Below, piece by piece: positions 9,738 to 18,664 of a stretch of DNA of 64,000 bases. Source of the DNA: Massilia polaris (lineage in GTDB: Bacteria > Pseudomonadota > Gammaproteobacteria > Burkholderiales > Burkholderiaceae_D); assembly GCF_012927275.1 (NCBI RefSeq), contig NZ_JABBGG010000013.1:50333-114332 (forward strand), given 5' to 3'. How positions within the stretch are numbered: position 1 is the stretch's first letter; each line of letters starts with the position of its first letter. The notes beneath the pieces are model-generated. The model had not been told where the DNA came from, searched no databases, and saw only the letters and a list, made by a program, of their open reading frames with translations. A program made the position numbers and the translations under genes.

Positions 9738-9780
9738 CTTTTCTTTTGCCGTTCGGGTTTCGCGGAAACGGTATAAACGC

Positions 9781-10164
9781 TTAGCCGACGCAGGACCGGT
9801 CGCAGCGCTCATCTTCGGCGTTCAGGCGGTACAGGATTGGACGGGTTGCGCCGGATCCTGCCAGGGCGGCGGCGTCATGGGCATCGACCGGCTGCGAAAA
9901 GCCGCCGCGCGCGATCCAGTCCTGCAGGCCTTGCTGGGTTTTTGCGTACCAGCACGCGCGCGCCGACTGGCTGTGCGGCAGGTTCAGGTTGGCACAATGC
10001 CGGCGGCTGCCGTCCTGCCAGCGCGCGATCACGAATTTCGCCGCGATGTGCGCGGCACGGCTCAACGCCGACTGCTCGTTGATGCCATGCGCGTCAGCAC
10101 AGGTCGTACCAGCAAGGTCCCCGGCGGTGTTGAAATCCCGATCAGAATCTTGATTGACGCTCAT
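9781..10164 (-). CDS. Hypothetical protein, 127 aa
   Basis: Not recognised. The best support is a strong ribosome site (AAGGGG, 7 bases before the ATG) and an ORF of 127 codons on the minus strand. The protein is soluble, without signal peptide or membrane segment, and has several cysteines and tryptophans including a C-terminal CDRSC. An overlapping plus-strand ORF (9571-10218) lacks a ribosome site and is composed like a shadow. It ends next to the MITE-like element. Confidence 0.5.
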   Translation of the reverse strand: MSVNQDSDRDFNTAGDLAGTTCADAHGINEQSALSRAAHIAAKFVIARWQDGSRRHCANLNLPHSQSARACWYAKTQQGLQDWIARGGFSQPVDAHDAAALAGSGATRPILYRLNAEDERCDRSCVG

Positions 10165-10408
10165 GCTGTTTCCCCTTTTTACGTTGTCGGCTTCGCGTTC
10201 GGCTTAAGGACGAGCTAGGTATTTTTACCAGAATCATTCAGCCGATTCCTAATGATGTTTCAGTGTATCAACGCGAAACCGGTCACTCTTGATCTTCCTC
10301 AAATGTGCAGCTTGCGCCGACTCAAATACCTAAAAACAATGAACTTTCCGCAAGGCACTGTCCAAAGCGTCCTTCCGAGCCCCCGGGCGTTCTGTTAAAG
10401 TCTCGCCC

Positions 10409-11122
10409 ATGAGCAAATTATCCCTGGACCGCATCCTGCAATCGCAAGGTTTCGGCACCCGCAAATACTGCCGCGCGCTGATCGAAGACGGCGACGTTGC
10501 GATCAACGGCGAGATTCAAGACAGCTACAAGAGCACGGTCGACACCGATAACCTCGTCCTCGAGGTGTTCGGCGACGAGTGGAAGTACCGCCAGCACGTC
10601 TACATCGCGCTGAACAAGCCGGGCAACTTCGAATGTTCGCGCAAGCCGAGCCACCATCCCGGCGTGCTGACCCTGCTGCCGGAACAGTTCACCTGGCGCG
10701 ATGTGCAGCCGGTGGGCCGCCTCGACCACGACACCACCGGCATGCTGCTGATGTCGGACGACGGCCCGTTCATTCATGCGCAGTCGTCGCCGAAGCGGCA
10801 CGTTCCGAAAATCTACCAGGCCGCCACGGCCGAACCGGTCACGCCGGAGCTGATCGAACAGCTGCTGGCGGGCGTGCAGCTGCATGACGAACCGGCGCCG
10901 CTGGCGGCACTGTCGTGCGTGCAGCGCGGCGACAAGCTGCTCGAGATCGTCCTCGAACAAGGCAAGTATCACCAGGTCAAACGCATGCTGGCCGCGGCCG
11001 GCAACCACTGCAGCGCGCTGCACCGCTCCGCCATCGGCGGCCTGACGCTCGAATCGCTCGGCCTGGCCGAAGGCGAATGGTGCTTCCTGGAGCAAGCACA
11101 GCTGGACCTGCTCGTCCCGTAA
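10409..11122 (+). CDS. rsuA: 16S rRNA pseudouridine synthase, RsuA family
   Basis: A 237-aa RsuA-type pseudouridine synthase; RsuA makes pseudouridine 516 in E. coli 16S rRNA. An N-terminal S4 domain (about residues 3-60) is followed by the catalytic motif GRLDHDTTGMLLMS with its nucleophilic Asp. Single-domain RsuA-type enzymes of this length differ from RluB/RluE/RluF mainly in detail, so the exact target base is inferred. It ends 14 bases before the next gene, which probably shares its transcript. Confidence 0.85.
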   Translation: MSKLSLDRILQSQGFGTRKYCRALIEDGDVAINGEIQDSYKSTVDTDNLVLEVFGDEWKYRQHVYIALNKPGNFECSRKPSHHPGVLTLLPEQFTWRDVQPVGRLDHDTTGMLLMSDDGPFIHAQSSPKRHVPKIYQAATAEPVTPELIEQLLAGVQLHDEPAPLAALSCVQRGDKLLEIVLEQGKYHQVKRMLAAAGNHCSALHRSAIGGLTLESLGLAEGEWCFLEQAQLDLLVP

Positions 11123-11136
11123 CCTCCAACGAACAC

Positions 11137-12135
11137 ATGAAACTTGCAACCATCAACGACGGTACGCGCGACGGCCAGTTGGCTGTTGTCTCGCGCGACC
11201 TGAAAACCGCGCACCTCGCCGACGGCATCGCCCCGACCATGCAGGCAGCGCTCGACGACTGGGCGTTCATCGCGCCGCAGCTGAACGAACTGTCGCAGCT
11301 ATTAAATAGCGGGCGCGGGCGCCGCACCTTCGACTTCGACCCCGCCAAATGCATGGCGCCGCTGCCGCGCGCCTACCAGTGGGCGGATGGCTCGGCGTAC
11401 GTGAACCACGTCGAACTGGTGCGCAAGGCGCGCAACGCCGAGATGCCGGAATCGTTCTGGGAAGACCCGCTGATGTACCAGGGCGGCAGCGACGATTTTA
11501 TCGGGGCGATGGACGACATCGTGCTGGCCCATGAAGAGTGGGGCATCGACTTCGAAGCGGAAGTGGCCGTCATCACCGGCGACGTGCCGATGGGCGCGAC
11601 CGCCGACGAGGCTTACCAGCAGATCCGGCTCCTGATGCTGGTGAACGATGTCTCGCTGCGCAACCTGATCCCGCCTGAACTGGCGAAAGGCTTCGGCTTC
11701 CTGCAATCGAAACCGGCCTCGAGTTTTTCGCCGGTGGCGGTGACGCCGGACGAACTGGGCGATGCGTGGAAGGGCGGCAAAGTGCACCTGCCACTGCGTT
11801 CGACCTGGAACGGCAAGCTGGTTGGGCAGCCGCATGCGGGTGTGGACATGGTCTTCAATTTCCCGCAACTGGTGGCGCACCTGTGCAAGACGCGCAACGC
11901 GCGGGCCGGCAGCATCGTCGGGTCGGGCACGGTGTCGAACAAGGACGCCAGCCGCGGCTATTCCTGCATCGCCGAAAAGCGCTGCCTGGAAATGATCGCC
12001 GACGGCGTCGCCGGCACGCCGTTCATGCTGTTTGGCGACACGATCAAGATTGAGATGCTGGATGGCGCCGGAAAGTCGATCTTCGGTGCCATCGAGCAGA
12101 CCGTGAAGCAGGCTGAAGCGAAGCGTTCGCGGTAA
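11137..12135 (+). CDS. Fumarylacetoacetate hydrolase family protein
   Basis: A 332-aa FAH-superfamily enzyme. The metal site is visible around DFEAEVAV (two Glu) with downstream Asp, and the fold signature GSIVGSGTVSN is near residue 270. Family members cleave C-C bonds in acylpyruvates or hydrate/decarboxylate related oxo-acids; the substrate cannot be read from sequence. The ATG at 11137 gives the conserved MKLATINDGTRDG start; upstream in-frame sequence is the other-frame shadow of rsuA. It is probably cotranscribed with rsuA, without obvious functional link. Confidence 0.85.
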   Translation: MKLATINDGTRDGQLAVVSRDLKTAHLADGIAPTMQAALDDWAFIAPQLNELSQLLNSGRGRRTFDFDPAKCMAPLPRAYQWADGSAYVNHVELVRKARNAEMPESFWEDPLMYQGGSDDFIGAMDDIVLAHEEWGIDFEAEVAVITGDVPMGATADEAYQQIRLLMLVNDVSLRNLIPPELAKGFGFLQSKPASSFSPVAVTPDELGDAWKGGKVHLPLRSTWNGKLVGQPHAGVDMVFNFPQLVAHLCKTRNARAGSIVGSGTVSNKDASRGYSCIAEKRCLEMIADGVAGTPFMLFGDTIKIEMLDGAGKSIFGAIEQTVKQAEAKRSR

Positions 12136-12193
12136 GCGCAAACGGCTGGGCGAACGCCATTGCGATGCCTCCAAATCTGGTGTAACGTAGTTT

Positions 12194-12211
12194 TGTAGTT
12201 ACGTCGCTACA
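12194..12211. promoter_or_regulatory. Possible antitoxin operator
   Basis: Inverted repeat TGTAG/CTACA (12194-12198, 12207-12211), just upstream of the GGAGGG ribosome site of the antitoxin gene. Phd/YefM antitoxins repress their own promoters through short palindromes here; this assignment is inferred from position. Confidence 0.3.
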
Positions 12212-12223
12212 CTGGAGGGCGCC

Positions 12224-12481
12224 ATGGGCACCGTCACGACATTAAATGGCCGCGAGTTCAACCAGAATACAAGCGAAGCAAAGAAGGCCGCCGAAAAAAG
12301 TCCCGTATTCATCACGGATCTCGGGCGACCTACCCATGTCCTGCTCTCGATTGAGGATTACCAGCGCCTCGAAGGATGGGGACGCAAGATCACCGACCTT
12401 TTGTACATGGAAGGTGTTGCCGAGATCGAGTTGGAAATGCCGACCTTTCCAGATGTTGCGGTAGCCGCCGACCTGTCCTGA
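12224..12481 (+). CDS. Phd/YefM-type antitoxin (orphaned)
   Basis: An 85-aa type II antitoxin. The N-terminal DNA-binding Phd fold is recognisable: an early REFNQNTSEAKKAA helix, then a PVFITDLGRPTHVLLSIEDY core. The C-terminal tail (about residues 60-85) is acidic and hydrophobic and would wrap the toxin. A GGAGGG lies 4 bases before the ATG. The toxin gene that should follow is only a relic, so the protein now has no local partner and may act only as a DNA-binding repressor or neutralise related toxins elsewhere. Confidence 0.85.
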   Translation: MGTVTTLNGREFNQNTSEAKKAAEKSPVFITDLGRPTHVLLSIEDYQRLEGWGRKITDLLYMEGVAEIELEMPTFPDVAVAADLS

Positions 12482-12493
12482 AAGGCGGGATCT

Positions 12494-12605
12494 GAAGCAG
12501 GGGGCATGCTCAAAATGTGGTTCGAGAATCATATTCTTCCCGCACTATGGAAGTATCCTCGACGTTAATGTCGCAGTGGCGCGGCGAAGCCTGATCGCTA
12601 ATTAA
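12494..12605 (+). pseudogene. Relic of a VapC-like PIN-domain toxin
   Basis: Right after the antitoxin, one frame reads EAGGMLKMWFENHILPA (12494-12544) before a stop at 12566, and another frame reads ILDVNVAVARRSLIAN (12555-12602) up to a stop at 12603. Together they match the middle of PIN toxins of the VapC type (a LxxWLENxVLPAF...GRILPVDxAVARR pattern). The N-terminal half with the first catalytic Asp and the C-terminal part are gone, and the remaining pieces are frameshifted. The toxin is dead. Confidence 0.65.
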
Positions 12606-12628
12606 TTACCCGACAATAGGGGATGTAC

Positions 12629-14470
12629 ATGCTGTCATCCGATGCGGCCAGCAACTGGCCGGTTCCGACCGTACATTCCCCCAACATCGGCGCGGTGCGC
12701 CTGGCCGCGGGGCTACTGCAGGGCATGGTTCTTTACCTGCTGTATCAGGCAGTCAAAGACAAAGCATGGCCGGCGACTGAGCCTTTATTGTCAGGTCCAC
12801 TGCTGCTGGTGTGGCTGATTGTTCCGGTCATCTTTATCTCCAGCCTGGGCGTGCTAAACCGGCGACAGCTTATCATTTGGATTCCGGCAGCCGCCGCCGT
12901 GCTGGCCGCCCTCGGTGTTTACGACGTCTGGCGTGCTGCCAGCCTGAATGCGGCGCCGTACGCGGCGAATAACAAGTCGGTTCACCTTTCCAGTCAACTC
13001 ATCTTTGTCTCGACGGTCGGGTTCTTCATTGCACAGTCGCTGATCATGGCCGCCGCTGGCGAGAAGCGCCGCATCGCCTCGTACCCGGCTTACTTTGAAA
13101 CCGCGTGGAAGCAATTCGTGCAACTCGCTTTCAGCGGATTGTTCGTCGGGGTCGTCTGGCTGGTCTTGTTATTGGGTTCGGAGCTGTTCATGCTGATCAA
13201 GCTGGACTTCCTTCGCAAGCTGATCAACGAATCGTGGTTCGTCATTCCGGTGATCGCCTTTGCTTTTTCGTGCGCGATGCACATCACCGACGTGCGCCCG
13301 GCCATCGTGCGCGGCATCCGCACCTTGCTGCTGGTGCTGATGTCGTGGATCCTGCCGGTCGCCGTGCTGGTCATCGGCGGCTTCCTGCTTAGCTTGCCGT
13401 TCACCGGCCTTGAACCGCTGTGGGATACCCGCAGCGCCACGGGGGTATTGCTCGGTGCGGCGGCCCTGTTGATTGTGCTGATCAATGCCGCCTTCCAGGA
13501 CGGCGCGCCGGACGTGGCGGCTGCGCGGGTCGTCCAGGGCAGCGTCCGTCTCGCGGCCTTGCTGCTGGTGCCGATAGTGGTGATCGCCATGTACGCGCTG
13601 GGACTTCGCGTAGGCGACTACGGGTGGACAACAAGCCGGATCCTGGCAGCCGCGTGTCTCATCGTTGCATCGCTTTATGCATCCGGCTATGCATGTGCGG
13701 CGTTGCGTCCGGCGCGGCTTGGTGCGATCTCCGGCACCAATATCGCCAACGCATTTGTCGTACTGGTCATGCTATTGGTGCTTTTCTCGCCGCTCGGTGA
13801 CCCGGCCCGGTTGTCGGTCGCGAACCAGATGGCGCGCCTGGAGGCTGGCAAGGTACCCGTGGACAAGTTCGATTTTACTTACCTGCGGTTCGAAGGCGAG
13901 CGCTATGGGCAGGCGGCGCTTGAAAAGCTTCGCGCCAGCGCCCAGGGCAAGGATGCGCAGACGGTGCGCGACCGGATCGCGGAAGTGCAGAAGCTAAAGG
14001 GCCGCGGGCCCCGTCCGGAAGACTTCATGGCGCGGCCCGCGCCAGTCAGGCTCAGCGCTAAAGCGCGGGTGTGGCCGAAGGGAAGCCAGTTGCCGGCCTC
14101 GTTCCTGCAAACGGATTTGAATTTGCTCGCCGGATCTCCGTACCCGGCATGCTTGCGCGGGGAACAGGGGGACTGCGACATCGTTCTGGTCGACCTCACG
14201 GCTGACGGAAATCCGGAAATCGTGATGCTTAGTGCGTTACCGGACGCGAACGCCGTAGTCGTGGGCGAAACCAAACCGGGACAGTGGCGCGCGCTCGGCA
14301 CGCTCCCGTCCAGTCTTGCCGCGTGTGGACCGCTACGGAAGGCATTACTCGACGGGCAATACAATCTGGTGCCACCTGCTATCAGCGAACTGCAAGTCGC
14401 AGGAACGCGCCTGGCGGTTCGTCCTAGGTGGGAGCCCGAAGTCTTTGAATGTAAGGACGAGGCGCGGTAA
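12629..14470 (+). CDS. DUF4153-type polytopic membrane protein
   Basis: About 613 aa with roughly a dozen hydrophobic helices in the first 400 residues (for example around 23-45, 60-80, 90-110, 125-145), fitting the DUF4153 family of inner-membrane proteins of unknown function. The last 200 residues are soluble, with ADGNPEIVML, a pattern that resembles FG-GAP-like repeats. I prefer the ATG at 12629, 6 bases after AGGGG; another ATG lies at 12623. No operon partner is evident. Confidence 0.7.
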   Translation: MLSSDAASNWPVPTVHSPNIGAVRLAAGLLQGMVLYLLYQAVKDKAWPATEPLLSGPLLLVWLIVPVIFISSLGVLNRRQLIIWIPAAAAVLAALGVYDVWRAASLNAAPYAANNKSVHLSSQLIFVSTVGFFIAQSLIMAAAGEKRRIASYPAYFETAWKQFVQLAFSGLFVGVVWLVLLLGSELFMLIKLDFLRKLINESWFVIPVIAFAFSCAMHITDVRPAIVRGIRTLLLVLMSWILPVAVLVIGGFLLSLPFTGLEPLWDTRSATGVLLGAAALLIVLINAAFQDGAPDVAAARVVQGSVRLAALLLVPIVVIAMYALGLRVGDYGWTTSRILAAACLIVASLYASGYACAALRPARLGAISGTNIANAFVVLVMLLVLFSPLGDPARLSVANQMARLEAGKVPVDKFDFTYLRFEGERYGQAALEKLRASAQGKDAQTVRDRIAEVQKLKGRGPRPEDFMARPAPVRLSAKARVWPKGSQLPASFLQTDLNLLAGSPYPACLRGEQGDCDIVLVDLTADGNPEIVMLSALPDANAVVVGETKPGQWRALGTLPSSLAACGPLRKALLDGQYNLVPPAISELQVAGTRLAVRPRWEPEVFECKDEAR

Positions 14471-15116
14471 AGCCCGTCGCCGCAGGCTCCATTCGACGCG
14501 TTCCCGGTACGGGCAACGGGCCGTCCACCTCATGGAGAAGTTTTGGGCGCCTTTCGCGGACGACCGTTGAGCTGGCCGTTTGTCTGTGCCGCGACTGTTC
14601 TTGCCTCTCTTGAAACCCGCCCGCTCGCTGTTTCCATCTGGGGGGGGCGACCCATTGTCTGAACTCAAGCAGATCTTCCAGCAGGGCGGGAAGGTAAACG
14701 TCCGCGTCAATTTTTGGGAAATGTACGCCAAGTCCTGACGGGCTGATCTCCGCCCCCTTGCGGTCGGCCGGCAGCGCCGCGCAGACGTCGCTTGAGAGCG
14801 CCTGCGCCAGGTCGAAGGCGCGCACCAGCCCGGCCGCGCCGAATGATTCGCTGTTGACCGTCCCCGGCAATGCCTTCGACTCGCCCGGCGGCAGGCGCGC
14901 CAGCAGTTCGGCACGCTCCGCTTCCGCGGTCGCCTTGCGGATCTCCGCTTCGCGCTGTGCGACCAGCGCGTCGGTGGTGGCCTGGTACAGCTTCAGGTCG
15001 AGCACATTCTTCGCTGCCTCGACCTCGGATTTGGTCTGCGCCAGCGTCGGACCGCTCGCGCAGGCCAGCGCCAGGATCAACAGGCAGGCGAGGGGAGATC
15101 GGTTCCATTTTGTCAT
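14424..15116 (-). CDS. Hypothetical secreted protein, probably truncated at the C-terminus
   Basis: The N-terminus is a clear signal peptide (about residues 1-26, cut after LAQ), followed by an Ala/Glu-rich stretch likely to be coiled coil (about 28-75) and a short domain up to about residue 150. After WVAPP the composition changes to Arg/Gln/Pro-rich text typical of out-of-frame reading, and the ORF runs 47 bases into the end of the DUF4153 gene on the other strand. I infer a deletion or frameshift near 14650-14670. Function unknown. Confidence 0.55.
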   Translation of the reverse strand: MTKWNRSPLACLLILALACASGPTLAQTKSEVEAAKNVLDLKLYQATTDALVAQREAEIRKATAEAERAELLARLPPGESKALPGTVNSESFGAAGLVRAFDLAQALSSDVCAALPADRKGAEISPSGLGVHFPKIDADVYLPALLEDLLEFRQWVAPPRWKQRAGGFQERQEQSRHRQTASSTVVRERRPKLLHEVDGPLPVPGTRRMEPAATGFTAPRPYIQRLRAPT

Positions 15117-15321
15117 CGTGCTTCCTCCATGGTCTTTGCGCTATTCCACATTTTGCTGCGCGTGAGCAACCTTGCCTTTGTGCACGCTCATGGATTGGGA
15201 TTGCCGATTCCTTAATCAAAGCCCGGGCTAGCGTCGATATAACCGGACTTTGCGCCCCTGTTCGTCCGATTGTCCTGAAGCAATATCGCGAATAATGTGA
15301 CCTTGCCCACCAGGAGTTGAG

Positions 15322-16500
15322 ATGTCCGACGAAAGCGACGCAGAAAAGACCGAACCCGCGTCAGCCAAGCGATTGGAGCAGGCGCGCGAAGAAGGCGACG
15401 TGCCCCGATCGCGCGAATTGGCAACTTTTACCGTATTGATGACCGCCGGCGCCGGCCTGTGGATGACGGGCGGCGGACTGGTGCGCCAGCTCAACGCCAC
15501 CATGGTGTCGGGCCTGGCGCTCACGCGTGAGCAAATCTACAACCCAACCGTGTTGATCGAGCGCGTTACCTCCGATATCGCCCAGGTCATGCTGGCCTGC
15601 CTGCCACTGGCAATCGCCATCATGATCGTCGCGCTGGCCTCGCCGCTGCTGATCGGCGGCTGGCTGTTTTCCAGCAAGGCTTTCATGCCGAACTTCGGCA
15701 AGCTGAACCCGATCAAGGGTATTGGCAACATGTTCTCCAAGAATGCACTCGTCGAGCTGTTCAAGGCGATCGCCAAGACCGTCGTGGTCGGTGCGGTCGC
15801 CTACCTCGTGATCGTCAACCAGAAGGACGCCGTGTTCGGCCTGGCCGTCGAGGAAGTACGCTCCGGCAGCGCCCACCTGGTCGACATGATGGCCTCGGCC
15901 TTCCTGTTCATCGTTGGCGGCCTCGGCCTGGTCGCGGCGATCGACGGCCCGTACCAGATGTGGCACTACAGCGACAAGCTGAAGATGACCCGCCAGGAAG
16001 TCATCCAGGAATCGAAGGAATCGGACGGTAACCCGCAAATCAAGGGCAAGATCCGCCAGTTGCAGCGCGAGATGGCCCAGCGCCGCATGATGGACGCGAT
16101 TCCGACCGCCGACGTGGTGGTGACCAACCCGACCCACTATGCGGTCGCGCTGAAGTACGCCGACGGCGAACGCGGCGCGCCGCGCGTGGTCGCCAAGGGC
16201 GCCGACGTGATCGCGGCCCGCATCCGCGAACTGGCCAAGGAAAACAATGTCGCCATGCTGGAAGCCCCGGCACTGGCCCGTGCGCTGCACAAGCACACCG
16301 AAATCGGCGACGAGATCCCGGAGGCGCTGTACTCGGCGGTTGCCGAAGTGCTGGCTTACGTGTTCCAGCTGCGCGCCTTCAAGAAGGGCGACGGCAAGCA
16401 TCCTGACCGTCCGGGCAAGCTGCCGGTACCGCCAGAGCTCGATCCGCACGACCCGGCATCGCAAAAGAAACCAGATACGAATAACGGAGCACCCCGATGA
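15322..16500 (+). CDS. flhB: Flagellar export apparatus protein FlhB
   Basis: Substrate-specificity switch of the flagellar type III export gate. Four transmembrane helices lie in the first 210 residues; the cytoplasmic domain carries the self-cleavage site NPTH at residues 269-272, the same numbering as in Salmonella. A good AGGAG precedes the ATG. It overlaps flhA by 4 bases (ATGA). The 205-base upstream space should contain the operon promoter, but I found no confident -24/-12 or -35/-10 pair. Confidence 0.97.
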   Translation: MSDESDAEKTEPASAKRLEQAREEGDVPRSRELATFTVLMTAGAGLWMTGGGLVRQLNATMVSGLALTREQIYNPTVLIERVTSDIAQVMLACLPLAIAIMIVALASPLLIGGWLFSSKAFMPNFGKLNPIKGIGNMFSKNALVELFKAIAKTVVVGAVAYLVIVNQKDAVFGLAVEEVRSGSAHLVDMMASAFLFIVGGLGLVAAIDGPYQMWHYSDKLKMTRQEVIQESKESDGNPQIKGKIRQLQREMAQRRMMDAIPTADVVVTNPTHYAVALKYADGERGAPRVVAKGADVIAARIRELAKENNVAMLEAPALARALHKHTEIGDEIPEALYSAVAEVLAYVFQLRAFKKGDGKHPDRPGKLPVPPELDPHDPASQKKPDTNNGAPR

Positions 16501-18605
16501 ACAGCATGAAACTTCCGGCATGGTTGCCAAACATGAAGGGCGGCGCCACGTCACTTGCGGCGCCCGTGCTGATCATCATGCTGCTGGGCATGATGATCCT
16601 GCCGCTGCCGGCGTTCGTGCTGGACTTGTTCTTCAGCTTCAACATCGCGCTGTCGGTCATCGTCCTGCTGACCGCACTGTATACAGTCAAGCCGCTCGAC
16701 TTCATGGCGTTTCCGGCGATCCTGCTGGTGTCGACCATGCTGCGCCTGTCGCTGAACGTGGCGTCGACCCGCGTGGTGCTGACCGAAGGCCACACCGGCG
16801 GCGCCGCTGCCGGTAAGGTCATCGAGGCCTTCGGCCACTTCCTGATCGGCGGTAACTACGCGGTCGGTATCATCGTCTTCATCATCCTGACCATCATTAA
16901 CTTTACCGTCGTCACCAAGGGTGCCGGCCGTATCGCTGAAGTGGGCGCGCGCTTTGCCCTGGACGCGATGCCGGGCAAGCAGATGGCGATCGACGCCGAC
17001 CTCAACGCCGGCCTGATCCCGGAAGACGAAGCACGCCGCCGCCGTACCGAAGTCGCGCAGGAAGCCGAGTTCTACGGCGCGATGGACGGTGCGTCCAAGT
17101 ACGTTCGCGGTGACGCTGTCGCCGGTATCATGGTTACCGTCATCAACGTGGTCGGCGGCCTGCTGGTCGGTATCCTGCAGCACGACATGGCCTTCGGCGA
17201 CGCCGCCAAGACCTACACCCTGCTCGCCATCGGCGACGGCCTGGTGGCGCAGATTCCATCGCTGATCATCTCGACCGCGGCCGGTATCGTGGTGTCGCGC
17301 GTGGCCAGCGACCAGGACGTCGGCACCCAGCTGGTACGCCAGCTGTTCGCCAAGCCGGAAGTGCTGTACATCACCGCCGTCATCGTCGGCGGCATGGGCC
17401 TGATCCCGGGCATGCCCAACCTGGTGTTCCTGCTGCTGGCCGCGATGCTGGGCGGCGCCGGCTATGCAGTGGCCAAGCGCGACAAGGCGCCCAAAGTGGA
17501 TGAGGTCGCAGCCGCCGCAGCCGCTGCCGCTGCCACATCGCCGACCGCCGCGCCGGAGCAGGAGGAAGCGAGCTGGCAGGACATCATGCCGGTCGACACC
17601 CTCGGCCTCGAAGTCGGCTACCGCCTGATCCCGCTGGTCGACAAGGGCCAGAACGGCGAGCTGCTCAAGCGCATCAAAGGCATTCGCAAGAAGTTCGCGC
17701 AGGAAGTCGGCTTCCTGGCGCCGCCAGTGCACATCCGCGACAACCTGGAACTGAAACCGTCGGCTTACCGCATCACGCTCAAGGGCGTGGAAGTGGGCAG
17801 CGGCGAAGCGCTCAACGGCCAGTTCCTCGCGATCAATCCTGGCATGGCCACCGGCAACCTGCCGGGGCTGGTCACCACCGACCCTGCGTTCGGCTTGCCG
17901 GCGACCTGGATCGACGCCGGCCTGCGCGACGAAGCGCAGAGCATGGGTTACACCGTGGTCGATGCGGGCACCGTTGTCGCCACGCACATGAATCACCTGA
18001 TCACGACCCACGCGTCGGAACTGCTGGGCCGCGGCGAAGTGCAGGCATTGCTGGACCACCTCGGCAAGGAATCGCCGAAGCTGGTGGAAGACCTGGTGCC
18101 GAAGCTGGTGTCGTTGTCGACGCTGCAGAAGGTGTTGCAGAACCTGCTGGTCGAAGGCGTACACATCCGCGACATGCGCTCGATTATCGAAACGCTGGCC
18201 GAGTACGCTGTGCAGACGCAGGACCCGAACGAACTGACCGCGCTGGTGCGCATCTCGCTGGGCCGCGCGATTGTCCAGCAGCTATTCCCGGGCACCAATG
18301 AACTGGCCGTGATGACGCTGGATAACCGCCTCGAGCGTTTGCTGATGCAGGCGATGGGCGCGGGCGGCGACGGCAGCGGTATCGAGCCGGGCCTGGCCGA
18401 TACCATCGCCCAGCAGGCCGGCGCTGCTGCCCAGCAGCAGGAAGCGCTGGGCTTGACACCGGTGCTGCTGGTGCCGGGACCGTTGCGTCCGCTGCTGTCA
18501 CGCTTCCTGCGCCGCGCCTTGCCTCAGTTGAAGGTGTTGTCGCACAGCGAAGTGCCGGAGACCAAGACCATCAAGGTGACCAGCCTGGTTGGCGTGCCGG
18601 GATAA
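16497..18605 (+). CDS. flhA: Flagellar export gate protein FlhA
   Basis: A 702-aa export-gate component. Eight or so transmembrane helices fill residues 15-320, with the conserved cytoplasmic FHIPEP-type segment around GRIAEVGARFALDAMPGKQM. An Ala/Pro-rich linker (about 330-360) joins the cytoplasmic domain that docks export chaperones and the FliHI ATPase. The C-terminus ends TIKVTSLVGVPG. A second, diverged copy of this 3' end lies about 1 kb downstream (19522-19605). Confidence 0.97.
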   Translation: MNSMKLPAWLPNMKGGATSLAAPVLIIMLLGMMILPLPAFVLDLFFSFNIALSVIVLLTALYTVKPLDFMAFPAILLVSTMLRLSLNVASTRVVLTEGHTGGAAAGKVIEAFGHFLIGGNYAVGIIVFIILTIINFTVVTKGAGRIAEVGARFALDAMPGKQMAIDADLNAGLIPEDEARRRRTEVAQEAEFYGAMDGASKYVRGDAVAGIMVTVINVVGGLLVGILQHDMAFGDAAKTYTLLAIGDGLVAQIPSLIISTAAGIVVSRVASDQDVGTQLVRQLFAKPEVLYITAVIVGGMGLIPGMPNLVFLLLAAMLGGAGYAVAKRDKAPKVDEVAAAAAAAAATSPTAAPEQEEASWQDIMPVDTLGLEVGYRLIPLVDKGQNGELLKRIKGIRKKFAQEVGFLAPPVHIRDNLELKPSAYRITLKGVEVGSGEALNGQFLAINPGMATGNLPGLVTTDPAFGLPATWIDAGLRDEAQSMGYTVVDAGTVVATHMNHLITTHASELLGRGEVQALLDHLGKESPKLVEDLVPKLVSLSTLQKVLQNLLVEGVHIRDMRSIIETLAEYAVQTQDPNELTALVRISLGRAIVQQLFPGTNELAVMTLDNRLERLLMQAMGAGGDGSGIEPGLADTIAQQAGAAAQQQEALGLTPVLLVPGPLRPLLSRFLRRALPQLKVLSHSEVPETKTIKVTSLVGVPG

Positions 18606-18632
18606 GCGCAAATGCTCATCCGTCCGACGCGT

Positions 18633-18659
18633 GCCTGATCGGTGGATGACCGATCAGGC
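18633..18659. terminator. Hairpin between convergent flhA and the immunity gene
   Basis: Perfect 11-bp stem GCCTGATCGGT (18633-18643) with ACCGATCAGGC (18649-18659), 5-base loop. It lacks a T-run on either side, so it may be a weak or factor-dependent terminator. Confidence 0.45.
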
Positions 18660-18664
18660 CGGAT

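Noticed and set aside
9571..10218. 215-codon plus-strand ORF
   Set aside because: It reads through the MITE-like element and overlaps the better-supported minus-strand gene; no ribosome site.
15200..15260. Sigma-28 promoter before flhB
   Set aside because: A TCAAAGCC...GTCGATA pair is present but its spacer is 9, not 11.
16551..18164. Long minus-strand ORF opposite flhA (and similar ones opposite rne, flhF, fliI and fliD)
   Set aside because: GC-rich antisense shadows without ribosome sites or recognisable proteins.
15322..18605. Virulence type III secretion genes
   Set aside because: FlhB and FlhA sit among complete flagellar genes; no injectisome-specific genes are present.
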